IMG/VR virus record: IMGVR_UViG_3300018009_000024
Span: 1-23,581 of that record
Reading direction: 5' to 3' (one strand)
Length of the DNA: 23,581 nucleotides
From: a virus
Below are positions 6,101-12,162 of this stretch, piece by piece; position 1 is the stretch's first letter; every line of letters starts with the position of its first letter. The position numbers were made by a program, and so were the translations under genes. A model generated the notes under the pieces. It worked only from the letters and a program-made list of their open reading frames with translations, was not told where the DNA came from and did no database searches.

Positions 6101-7558
6101 ATGGGCCTTGAACGATTCTTCACCGCGAAGCTGACGCCGCTCGGCAAGATCAAGATCGGCGGCAAGGGCGAGGAAAAGGTCAGCGCCAAGGGCAAGACCT
6201 ACCGGCAGCCGCTGAAGTACGACTACTTCGTCGTCACGACGATGCAGAAAGACGCGGCCGGCAATTTCAAGCCGGACGTGAAGCTGATGAAGGAACTGAC
6301 CGAGGAGTACGGCGACGAGGACGGCAAGCTGCGGCAGATCCCGATCCGGCTGCTCTCGAATGATCCGGAGGTCGTCATGCAGACGGCCTTCGTCGCGTAC
6401 CAGGGCAAGGTCTGCATCGCGCGGAGCGATCGGCAGACGGTGACCTGGTTCAATGACCTGAAGACCGGCGCGCGCCTGGCCGAGCCGAAGGTCGAGCCGT
6501 GGGATGAGAAGCTGCGCGAGTTGAAGTCCCAGGAGGGCGGCGCATTCTTCAAGGAGCACAGCGTCTTCAATTGCGTGATCTCGGCGCACGAGGCGAAATG
6601 GGGCGGCGTCTATGAGTTCCGCACGACGGGCGAGATCAGCGGGCAGCAGCTCTACAGCGGGATGCTGGAGACGCTGCGACTGACCTATGGCGTGCTGATC
6701 GGGATGCCGCTCTGGATGGTGGTCGAGCCGAAACAGGTGACGCCGCAGGGCCGCGCGACGACGGTCTACGCGGTGAAGCTCGAGCTGCGCGCGCCCTCGA
6801 TGGAGGACATCGAACGGATGGCGCTGACGCGGATGCAGTACGCGCTGGCGCACAAGGACCAGATCCAGATCATCGAGACGAAGTACAAGGCGCTCATGGC
6901 GCCTCCAGGAACGGAATCGGCGAAGGACGCCGCCGATATCAATCTGGAATTCTCGCCGGAGACGGCGGACGCGAAGGTCGAGAAGCCGCCGGAAGGCGAG
7001 GACGAATTGCTGAAGCCGGCCGCTCCGCTGGCGCCGATGGATCGCCCTAAAGAGCGAGAAGCCGCCGGGGGAAGCTCCAAAGAAGGAGCGCGCACTACCC
7101 CGGCGGCCCCGGGAGACGATCTGCTCGAGGGCTCGAAGCCGCCGAAGGGCCCCAAACCGCCGCCGGCGATGATCGGAAAAGATCAGATCGAGGAACTCAA
7201 GGCGCTGGTCCCTCAGATCATGACAAAGGCCGACTGGCTGAAAGAGCTTGCGAAGCGCAAGGTCGAGCGCGTCAGTCAACTGACGGCCGCGGACGCGCTG
7301 ACGATGATCCTCGACTATCGGAAGCAGCGCGACGAGAAGAACAGGCGCGGGCCGAAGGAAGAGAAGTTCAGCCGCGATGCCGCGATCGGCGCGGTCAAAG
7401 AGGCCCTGGCGGACGATACGATCAGCACCCTCCGATTTGCCCGGGCCTGCGCTTCGCTGGAGATCAAGTACGACGACAAGCACGCGGACGCCTGGCAGGA
7501 AGTTGGGGACGGCAAGTTGAAGGAACTCGTTCACGAGCTGCTGCTGGATCAGCGGTAG
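6101..7558 (+). CDS. Gp3-like recombination directionality factor family protein
   Basis: 485 residues. The N-terminal 270 match, from memory, the family named Gp3-like recombination directionality factor or 'hydrolase or metal-binding protein': AKLTPLGKIKIGGKGEE, then YRQPLKYDYFVVTT, IPIRLLSNDPEVVMQTAFVAYQGKVC, and WMVVEPKQVTPQGRATTVYAVKLEL. In phiC31, Gp3 binds the serine integrase and switches it to excision; a serine recombinase is present here, so the role is plausible. The paired cysteines I associate with relatives (CxC-GDG and CPxC) are absent: the first region reads YQGKVCIARSDRQTV. A Pro/Ala/Glu-rich linker (about 285-365) leads to a small helical module (IEELKALVPQIM to LTAADALTMIL) typical of phage recombination proteins, then a charged tail. 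GGAG precedes ATG 6101. It could instead be an annealing-type partner of the RecE-like nuclease. Confidence 0.65.
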   Translation: MGLERFFTAKLTPLGKIKIGGKGEEKVSAKGKTYRQPLKYDYFVVTTMQKDAAGNFKPDVKLMKELTEEYGDEDGKLRQIPIRLLSNDPEVVMQTAFVAYQGKVCIARSDRQTVTWFNDLKTGARLAEPKVEPWDEKLRELKSQEGGAFFKEHSVFNCVISAHEAKWGGVYEFRTTGEISGQQLYSGMLETLRLTYGVLIGMPLWMVVEPKQVTPQGRATTVYAVKLELRAPSMEDIERMALTRMQYALAHKDQIQIIETKYKALMAPPGTESAKDAADINLEFSPETADAKVEKPPEGEDELLKPAAPLAPMDRPKEREAAGGSSKEGARTTPAAPGDDLLEGSKPPKGPKPPPAMIGKDQIEELKALVPQIMTKADWLKELAKRKVERVSQLTAADALTMILDYRKQRDEKNRRGPKEEKFSRDAAIGAVKEALADDTISTLRFARACASLEIKYDDKHADAWQEVGDGKLKELVHELLLDQR

Positions 7559-7603
7559 ACCATTTTCCTGACGTCACGAAAAAGGTTCTTGGGAGGAAGG
7601 CGC

Positions 7604-7957
7604 ATGGTGGAAATCAAGCCGGATCTGGACATGTGGGCTTACGTCGAGATGTTCGGGCACATTTCTTTTGCGGGGCATGTGACATCAAAACCTGTCGGGT
7701 CGTTTGCTTTTCTCCAGGTGGACGTCGCGGATGGCAACGGCGGCCTGGCATTCACGCGATTCGTCGGGCCATCGGCGATCTACGCCATGACGCCGACCGA
7801 CGAAAAGACCTGTCAGCGGATCATGGCGGATCGCTCCATGAATCCGCTGCCATACATCCCGGCGCTGCCGGCACCTCAGCGGGAAAATTTCGTCGGCCGG
7901 GCCGAGAGGGCGGATCGGAGCGACTTCGATCCAGAGGAAGTCGAAACTGCGCCGTAA
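7604..7957 (+). CDS. Conserved-looking small phage protein, unknown function
   Basis: 117-residue protein of unknown function. The first 80 residues alternate strand-like segments (DMWAYVEMFGHISFAGHVTSKPVGSFAFLQVDVAD, then AFTRFVGPSAIYAMTPTDE), suggesting a small beta-barrel; no catalytic or metal motif is visible. The tail is charged and probably disordered. I chose ATG 7604 because GGGAGG lies just upstream, although the frame could open at TTG 7589. It follows the RDF-like gene by 45 bases and belongs to the same operon. Confidence 0.75.
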   Translation: MVEIKPDLDMWAYVEMFGHISFAGHVTSKPVGSFAFLQVDVADGNGGLAFTRFVGPSAIYAMTPTDEKTCQRIMADRSMNPLPYIPALPAPQRENFVGRAERADRSDFDPEEVETAP

Positions 7958-8038
7958 GCTGTTCCGCGCGGCATTGGACAGCGGGATTCCTCCCGCGTGC
8001 CGCTGCGGACGGTATAAGCGGCGAAAAAGGAGGGTGTC

Positions 8039-8458
8039 GTGCACTATAGAAATGGGCGCGAAGTGAGAAACGGCGACACGGTTGTCAGTCTTGGCTATGA
8101 CGGCGGGAAAATCGTGGCAGTCGGAATCCTTCACAACGCGACGACTGGCAATGACTACTGCAATGGCAGCATCGCGCCGATCAGCACCGGCGTCGCGGTC
8201 GCGAGCGTGTGCGATTGCCTGCACATGGACGATGTGGCCGAGATGCTGAAGGAAAAAGGTCTCGACAAGCGACCGAGCGGAAAAGAGAATTCGCGTGACG
8301 ACAACCTACGACTTCGCGGACGAGCGTGCCGGTCTGGAATACCTCCACAATGTCCGGTCGCGCGGCTTGGCAATTCCCCTCGAGGAGCTTCTGCGGGCCG
8401 GGGCGTGGGAGTTCTCGTCGTCAAGCGACCAGGGCGACAAGGCGACGACGCGGTATGA
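8039..8458 (+). CDS. Small phage protein with out-of-frame overlapping tail
   Basis: 139-codon frame starting at GTG with GGAGG five bases upstream. Residues 1-83 look like a real small protein (MHYRNGREVRNGDTVV, then VGILHNATTGNDYCNGSIAPI and DCLHMDDVAEMLKEKGL), a beta-rich type seen in phage genomes with no known role. From about residue 86 the product becomes Arg/Gly/Pro-rich low complexity. There the DNA is shared with the gene at 8295-8474 in another frame. Either the overlap is genuine and the tail is passive, or a frameshift removed the original stop. No membrane segment or catalytic motif is visible. Confidence 0.65.
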   Translation: MHYRNGREVRNGDTVVSLGYDGGKIVAVGILHNATTGNDYCNGSIAPISTGVAVASVCDCLHMDDVAEMLKEKGLDKRPSGKENSRDDNLRLRGRACRSGIPPQCPVARLGNSPRGASAGRGVGVLVVKRPGRQGDDAV

Positions 8459-8474
8459 GATCGTGAAGAAGTAA
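8295..8474 (+). CDS. Small phage protein overlapping the previous gene
   Basis: 59-residue protein starting at GTG (TTTYDFADERAGLEYLHNV), with a good amphipathic helix (AGLEYLHNVRSRGLAIPLEELLRAGAW) and a natural ending (TTRYEIVKK). Its composition is that of a normal folded protein, unlike the other frame of the same DNA. A GGAAAAGAG stretch precedes the start. It overlaps the end of the 8039 frame by 164 bases. Family and role unknown. Confidence 0.6.
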   Translation: MTTTYDFADERAGLEYLHNVRSRGLAIPLEELLRAGAWEFSSSSDQGDKATTRYEIVKK

Positions 8475-8520
8475 ACGCTCCGGCGCGTGCCGGACGGGTT
8501 TCTTTGGAAAGGAGGCGTGT

Positions 8521-9009
8521 ATGGCGAAGGCGAAGAAGCCGGCGAAGAAAGCGCCGGGCGGTCCGCCGAAGCTGGCGGCCGAGATCAAGGTGGAGGCCCG
8601 CGATTTCACGCATGCGGCCGCGAGCCTCGGATGCAAGTGCGCCCTGCTCAAGGGCTGCACGAAGGCAATCCTCAAGCGCATCGAGAAGGTGAAGGAGGTT
8701 CTCGATGCGAACATCGCCAAGGGCGGACTGGAGTCTCCGCGCGCCGGCATGCTGTTCGGGACCCTGGAGCAGTCGCGCCAGGAATCCCAGAAGGCGGAAC
8801 TCGAGCGGATTGACACGGCGGTCAGCCTCGCTAACTTCGTGCTCGAGAGCGTCGGCGCGGCGGACCTGAAGGCGTTCCGCGCGGGCTGCCGCAAGGTCTC
8901 CGAGGGCGTTGTGAAGAAGGCGGATGGCCGCGAGCCGGCGAAGGCGGCTGAGCCGGATGGCAAGAGCCAGGCGGCCGGCGACAGCCAGAGAGCGCAGGCG
9001 GCAGGATAG
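8521..9009 (+). CDS. Phage protein of unknown function with Lys-rich start
   Basis: 162 residues, no family recognised. The first 20 residues are Lys/Ala/Pro-rich (AKAKKPAKKAPGGPPK), like a nucleic-acid-binding tail. Residues 25-130 are mainly helical with three cysteines in LGCKCALLKGCTKAI (38, 40, 46), and residues 130-162 are a disordered Ala/Gly/Gln tail. A consensus AGGAGG lies upstream of the ATG. Its TAG stop is seven bases before the tmRNA 5' end, and no promoter is visible in its GC-rich 3' part, so the tmRNA is probably made from the same transcript. Confidence 0.75.
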   Translation: MAKAKKPAKKAPGGPPKLAAEIKVEARDFTHAAASLGCKCALLKGCTKAILKRIEKVKEVLDANIAKGGLESPRAGMLFGTLEQSRQESQKAELERIDTAVSLANFVLESVGAADLKAFRAGCRKVSEGVVKKADGREPAKAAEPDGKSQAAGDSQRAQAAG

Positions 9010-9014
9010 TGAGC

Positions 9015-9881
9015 ATGGGCCTGAAAGGATTCGACGGAGTGAATGAGGTCGGATGCTGCGCGCCGGGGACGGCCGCTCGGCCCCGTCAACAATGCGGCCA
9101 CAAGACTAAGTGCTGCCGAATATCGGCAAGCGGCCTAAACGGTCGCCCTGAACCCGGCGAGGAAGCCCGCGTAGCCGGCAGTAGGGACCAGACGCAGGCG
9201 ACGGCCCGGAGAGACGGGCTGGCTTGCCGGTTGAAAGCTGCTCCGAAGGAATTCCGGCTGGCCGGGCGTCGTGGCCAGCCACGCGCAAAAGGGCTGAAAT
9301 CCCCTGGAGCGAAACCGGCTGGTGGAGGCAAGGCTTGCCCGACGAGCCTCAATCATCGGGACACGCGCGTAGACGCACCGGCTGAAGCACGACCGGACGG
9401 GAGTTCGATTCTCCCCAGGTCCACTCATCTTAGCATCCTGGCCTTTGACCTGGCCTCTGTCTGCGGATGGGCCTCTCTCAAGGAAGGCCGTCTCAGTTCG
9501 GGCGCCTGGGAGAATCCGGCGCGGTACGTGGACTCTCCCGGGCGCTTCTTTACCTGTTTCAGGACGTGGCTCGCGGACATGAAGCAGTGGCACGAACCGC
9601 AGCTCGTGGCCTACGAGTTCACCCCGCGCGGCGCGAGCACGAATGCGATGCTGATCCATTTCGGGCTTGTGACCAGGCTGGAGGAGTGGGCGTACCGAAT
9701 GGAGGCGCGCACGGCGTTCATCTATCCGAGCCAACTGAAGAAGCTGGTGACCGGACGCGGCGACGCGGAGAAGGAAGAGGTGCGCGATGTCATGCGGAAG
9801 CGATGGAAGATTCCGAAGCTGACGAGCCTGGACGAGAGTGACGCGGTTGCGGTCTTGACCTGGGCGCTGAGGAAAGCATGA
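9015..9881 (+). CDS. RuvC-like Holliday junction resolvase; start lies across the tmRNA
   Basis: The conserved protein begins at about 9420: STHLSILAFDLASVCGWA with the first catalytic Asp (codon 9447), VAYEFTPRGAS with the Glu, and DESDAVAVLTWAL with the C-terminal Asp. This is the RNase H-fold core of phage RuvC-like crossover junction endonucleases, about 154 residues. No ATG, GTG or TTG is in frame between 9420 and the catalytic core. The frame is open leftward through the whole tmRNA to ATG 9015, which has AGGA eight bases upstream. The given span is this open frame; residues 2-135 would be translated tmRNA and are unlikely to be a functional domain. An ATT at 9408, preceded by GGAG in the T-stem, is an alternative start. 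The end overlaps the next ATG (ATGA). Resolvase function is well supported; the start is not. Confidence 0.8.
   Translation: MGLKGFDGVNEVGCCAPGTAARPRQQCGHKTKCCRISASGLNGRPEPGEEARVAGSRDQTQATARRDGLACRLKAAPKEFRLAGRRGQPRAKGLKSPGAKPAGGGKACPTSLNHRDTRVDAPAEARPDGSSILPRSTHLSILAFDLASVCGWASLKEGRLSSGAWENPARYVDSPGRFFTCFRTWLADMKQWHEPQLVAYEFTPRGASTNAMLIHFGLVTRLEEWAYRMEARTAFIYPSQLKKLVTGRGDAEKEEVRDVMRKRWKIPKLTSLDESDAVAVLTWALRKA
9017..9423 (+). ncRNA. ssrA: tmRNA (transfer-messenger RNA), phage-borne, one-piece
   Basis: A complete tmRNA that rescues stalled ribosomes by acting as alanyl-tRNA and then as a short message. The acceptor stem GGGCCTG (9017-9023) pairs with CAGGTCC (9416-9422) over seven bases; the third pair is G-U, the alanyl-tRNA synthetase identity element. 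The discriminator A is at 9423. The nearly invariant GGATTCGACGG is at 9027-9037. The T-arm is GGGAG-TTCGATT-CTCCC (9399-9415). Helix 2 forms from GGTCG (9047-9051) with CGACC (9390-9394) and continues as TGC/GCA across a two-base bulge. A tag reading frame ends at TAA 9136-9138 inside a stem-loop (GCGGCC-TAAAC-GGTCGC). GC-rich repeats in 9190-9345 fit the pseudoknot domain. CCA is not encoded (CTC follows). No own promoter or terminator is seen. Length is about 407, slightly above the usual 350-400. Confidence 0.95.
9085..9138 (+). other. tmRNA tag-peptide reading frame
   Basis: The message part of the tmRNA. Read from AAC 9088 it gives NNAATRLSAAEYRQAA followed by TAA; one codon earlier (GTC) would add Val. 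The ending QAA resembles the small hydrophobic ends (LAA, VAA) that proteases recognise in ssrA tags. The resume codon is uncertain, placed by analogy with the AGTC-resume context in other tmRNAs. The frame differs from that of the RuvC-like gene downstream. Confidence 0.7.
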
Positions 9882-10777
9882 ACTCGAACGGCCGAAGGCT
9901 GCCGTGCGCGTTTCCGTACATCGGCGGGAAGTGGAGGCTGGCGCCAAGGATCATCGCCCTGATGCCGCCGCATGAAGTCTACGTGGAAGTGTTCGGCGGG
10001 TCCGGCGCGGTGCTTTTCGCCAAGGAGCGCTCGAAGGTCGAGGTCCTCAACGACTGCGATGGCGAGATCGTGAACTTCTTCCGCGTCCTGCAGGATCCGG
10101 GCAAGACTGACCGGTTGATGCAGCGGCTCTTTGTGACGCCCTATTCCCGGAAGGTCTATGCGGAGATGTGCGAGCGGCCGCTGCCGAAGGACGATGTGCT
10201 GCGCGCCTGGGTGTTGTGGGCGCGTGCGCGGATGTGCTTTGGCGGATACCGGCCGGCGGAGAACGGGTTTCGTTTCGCGGGCAACACGCGCGGTCGCTGG
10301 CGCCGATCGCTCGGCTCGCGGCACCAGGGCGGCGGCGATGCGGCGACGCTCCACAACAAGATTGACGAGCTGGACCGGTTCACAGAACGCCTGCGCGGCG
10401 TCTACATCGAGGACAAGGATTTCCCCTACATCCTCGACTGGTGGGATTCGCCCAGGACGGTCTTCTACCTCGATCCGCCGTACTTCGGGACCGAAGGGTA
10501 CTACGACGGCGGGATGTTTCCGGAGTGGCGGCATTACGAACTGGCGGATCACCTGGCGCGCATCAAGGGCAAGGCCGTCGTCAGCTACTACCCGCACCCG
10601 AAGCTGGCGGAGCTGTACCCGGAAGACCGCTGGCATCGCGCGACCTTCCGCGTGCGGAAGAACCAGCAGAAGACGGTTCCCGGCACGGAGGCGAAGTACG
10701 AGACGGAGATGCTGCTGATGAACTACGAACCGACGGACGGGGCCCGGGCCCCGGTTGAGAAAGGCGCAGGCACATGA
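9878..10777 (+). CDS. Dam-type DNA N6-adenine methyltransferase (D12 class)
   Basis: 299 residues of the D12 class. PYIGGKWRLAPRI (13-25) is the family start motif. VEVFGGSGAVLF (36-47) is the S-adenosylmethionine-binding motif. The catalytic motif is DPPY at 199-202 (in FYLDPPYFG). The enzyme methylates adenine N6 in a short site, possibly GATC as in Dam, but specificity cannot be read from sequence. The region between (FGGYRPAENGFRFAGNTRGRW) fits the target recognition domain. It overlaps the resolvase stop by four bases and the cytosine methylase start by four. In a phage it probably protects DNA from host restriction or times replication and packaging. Confidence 0.93.
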   Translation: MNSNGRRLPCAFPYIGGKWRLAPRIIALMPPHEVYVEVFGGSGAVLFAKERSKVEVLNDCDGEIVNFFRVLQDPGKTDRLMQRLFVTPYSRKVYAEMCERPLPKDDVLRAWVLWARARMCFGGYRPAENGFRFAGNTRGRWRRSLGSRHQGGGDAATLHNKIDELDRFTERLRGVYIEDKDFPYILDWWDSPRTVFYLDPPYFGTEGYYDGGMFPEWRHYELADHLARIKGKAVVSYYPHPKLAELYPEDRWHRATFRVRKNQQKTVPGTEAKYETEMLLMNYEPTDGARAPVEKGAGT

Positions 10778-12150
10778 AACGGATCGAAGTCGCAGACCTG
10801 TTTTGCGGGGCCGGCGGGATGAGCGGCGGCGTGATCGAGGCCTGCCGGCAGTTGGGCTTTCCGCTCGGGTTGCTGGCGATCAATCACTGGGCCGTAGCGA
10901 TCAGCACGCACACGCTGAACCATCCGCTCGCGCGCCAGCTCTGCTGGCCCGTCGAGGCGGTCAGCCCCAAGCGCAGTATTCCCGGCGGCCGGCTCGACCT
11001 GCTCTGCGCCTCGCCGGAGTGCACGCATCACAGCATCGCGCGCGGCGGGATGCCCGTCAGCGACCAGCGGCGCGCGGGCGCGTGGGAAGTCTGCCGGTGG
11101 GCGACCGAGTTGCGGATTGACGACATCCTGGTGGAGAACGTGCGCGAGTTCGAGACCTGGGGCCCGGTCGGCGCGAACCGCCGGCCGATCGCCGCGCGCA
11201 AGGGCGAGACGTTCCGGGCATGGGTGAAGGCGCTGGAGTCGCTGAACTACCGCGTGGAGTGGCGCGTGCTGAACTGCGCGGACTTCGGCGACCCGACGTC
11301 CCGGAAGCGGCTGTTCATCCGCGCCAGGCGCGGGAACGGGCACATCGAGTGGCCGGCGGCGACGCACGGCGCGGGCCTGCAGCCGTGGCACACGGCGCGC
11401 GAGATCATTGACTGGACGATCAAGGGGCGCAGCATCTTCAACCGTGAGCGGCCGCTGAAGGCGCGGACCATCGAGCGGATCGCCGCAGGCCTGCGGAAGT
11501 TCGGCGGCGCGGCTGCCGAGCCGTTCCTGGTCATGCTGTACGGGACGAACGAGACGCGAAGCGTGGATCGTCCTGCGCCGACGGTGACGGCGAACGGGCA
11601 GCACATCGGGCTTTGCGAGCCGTTCTTGATGAACATAACGCACGCGAACGATCATGCTTCGCGGACCCATTCCGTTGACGGCCCGCTTCCGACGGTTACC
11701 TGCGCGCATCGTGGCGAGTTCGGTCTGATCGAGCCGTTCCTCGTTCACGCTGATTACTCCGGTCCTGCGCCGTTCATCCTGCCGCACCTGGGATGGACGG
11801 GAAAGAACGTCGCGCAGAGCGTGGATAAACCGATGCCGACCGTGATCGCTTCGCATGGGGTCGGGCATCTTGTTCAGCCGTTCCTGGTCAAGTACTTCGG
11901 GACCGGGAAGACCGCGCCGATCGGCGAGCCGCTGCACACCGTGACGACGAAGGACCGCTTCGGGCTGGTCGAGCCGGTGTACCTGGACATCCTCTTCCGG
12001 ATGCTCGAGCCGCATGAGCTGGCGGCGGCGATGGGATTCCCGAAGGATTACCAGTTCCTCGGGACGAAGAGCGACGTGGTGAAGCAGATCGGGAACGCGG
12101 TGCCGCATCACACGGCCGAGGCGCTGGCGGAAGCGGCGCTCGCGGCGTAG
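10774..12150 (+). CDS. DNA C5-cytosine methyltransferase
   Basis: 458 residues. Motif I is DLFCGAGGMSGG (8-19). The catalytic motif IV is CASPECTHHS with Cys83 as nucleophile, the SPxC variant found in phage-type enzymes instead of PPCQ. Motif VI is ENV (121-123). Motif VIII is SRKRLFIRARR (176-186). Motif X lies near GNAVPHHTAEALAEA at the C-terminus. It transfers methyl from S-adenosylmethionine to cytosine C5. Between residues 249 and 400 the target-recognition region is built from about four repeats of EPFLV...SVD.P.PTVTA. It overlaps the adenine methylase by four bases and ends 12 bases before the ATPase gene. Expected role: protection against restriction; the target site is unknown. Confidence 0.93.
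   Translation: MKRIEVADLFCGAGGMSGGVIEACRQLGFPLGLLAINHWAVAISTHTLNHPLARQLCWPVEAVSPKRSIPGGRLDLLCASPECTHHSIARGGMPVSDQRRAGAWEVCRWATELRIDDILVENVREFETWGPVGANRRPIAARKGETFRAWVKALESLNYRVEWRVLNCADFGDPTSRKRLFIRARRGNGHIEWPAATHGAGLQPWHTAREIIDWTIKGRSIFNRERPLKARTIERIAAGLRKFGGAAAEPFLVMLYGTNETRSVDRPAPTVTANGQHIGLCEPFLMNITHANDHASRTHSVDGPLPTVTCAHRGEFGLIEPFLVHADYSGPAPFILPHLGWTGKNVAQSVDKPMPTVIASHGVGHLVQPFLVKYFGTGKTAPIGEPLHTVTTKDRFGLVEPVYLDILFRMLEPHELAAAMGFPKDYQFLGTKSDVVKQIGNAVPHHTAEALAEAALAA
11518..11973 (+). repeat. Repeated EPFLV/PTVT segments inside the cytosine methylase
   Basis: Four degenerate protein repeats of 32-48 residues, starting EPFLVMLYGTNETRSVD, EPFLMNITHANDHASR, EPFLVHADYSG and QPFLVKYFGTGKTAP, each followed by a P.PTVT-like turn (RPAPTVTA, GPLPTVTC, KPMPTVIA, EPLHTVTT) and a GL(V/I/C) step into the next copy. 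They occupy the place of the target recognition domain. The repeats are clearer in protein than in DNA, so they are old. Confidence 0.75.
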
Positions 12151-12162
12151 GAGATTGGCGAA

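Noticed and set aside
6071-7534. A 487-codon open frame on the minus strand
   Set aside because: It is antisense to the RDF-like gene and rich in Arg, Leu and His; a codon-bias artefact.
7958-8038. Possible small basic peptide frame (FRAALDSGIPPACRCGRYKRR)
   Set aside because: The composition is plausible but no ATG, GTG or TTG with a ribosome binding site opens it, and it runs into the next gene.
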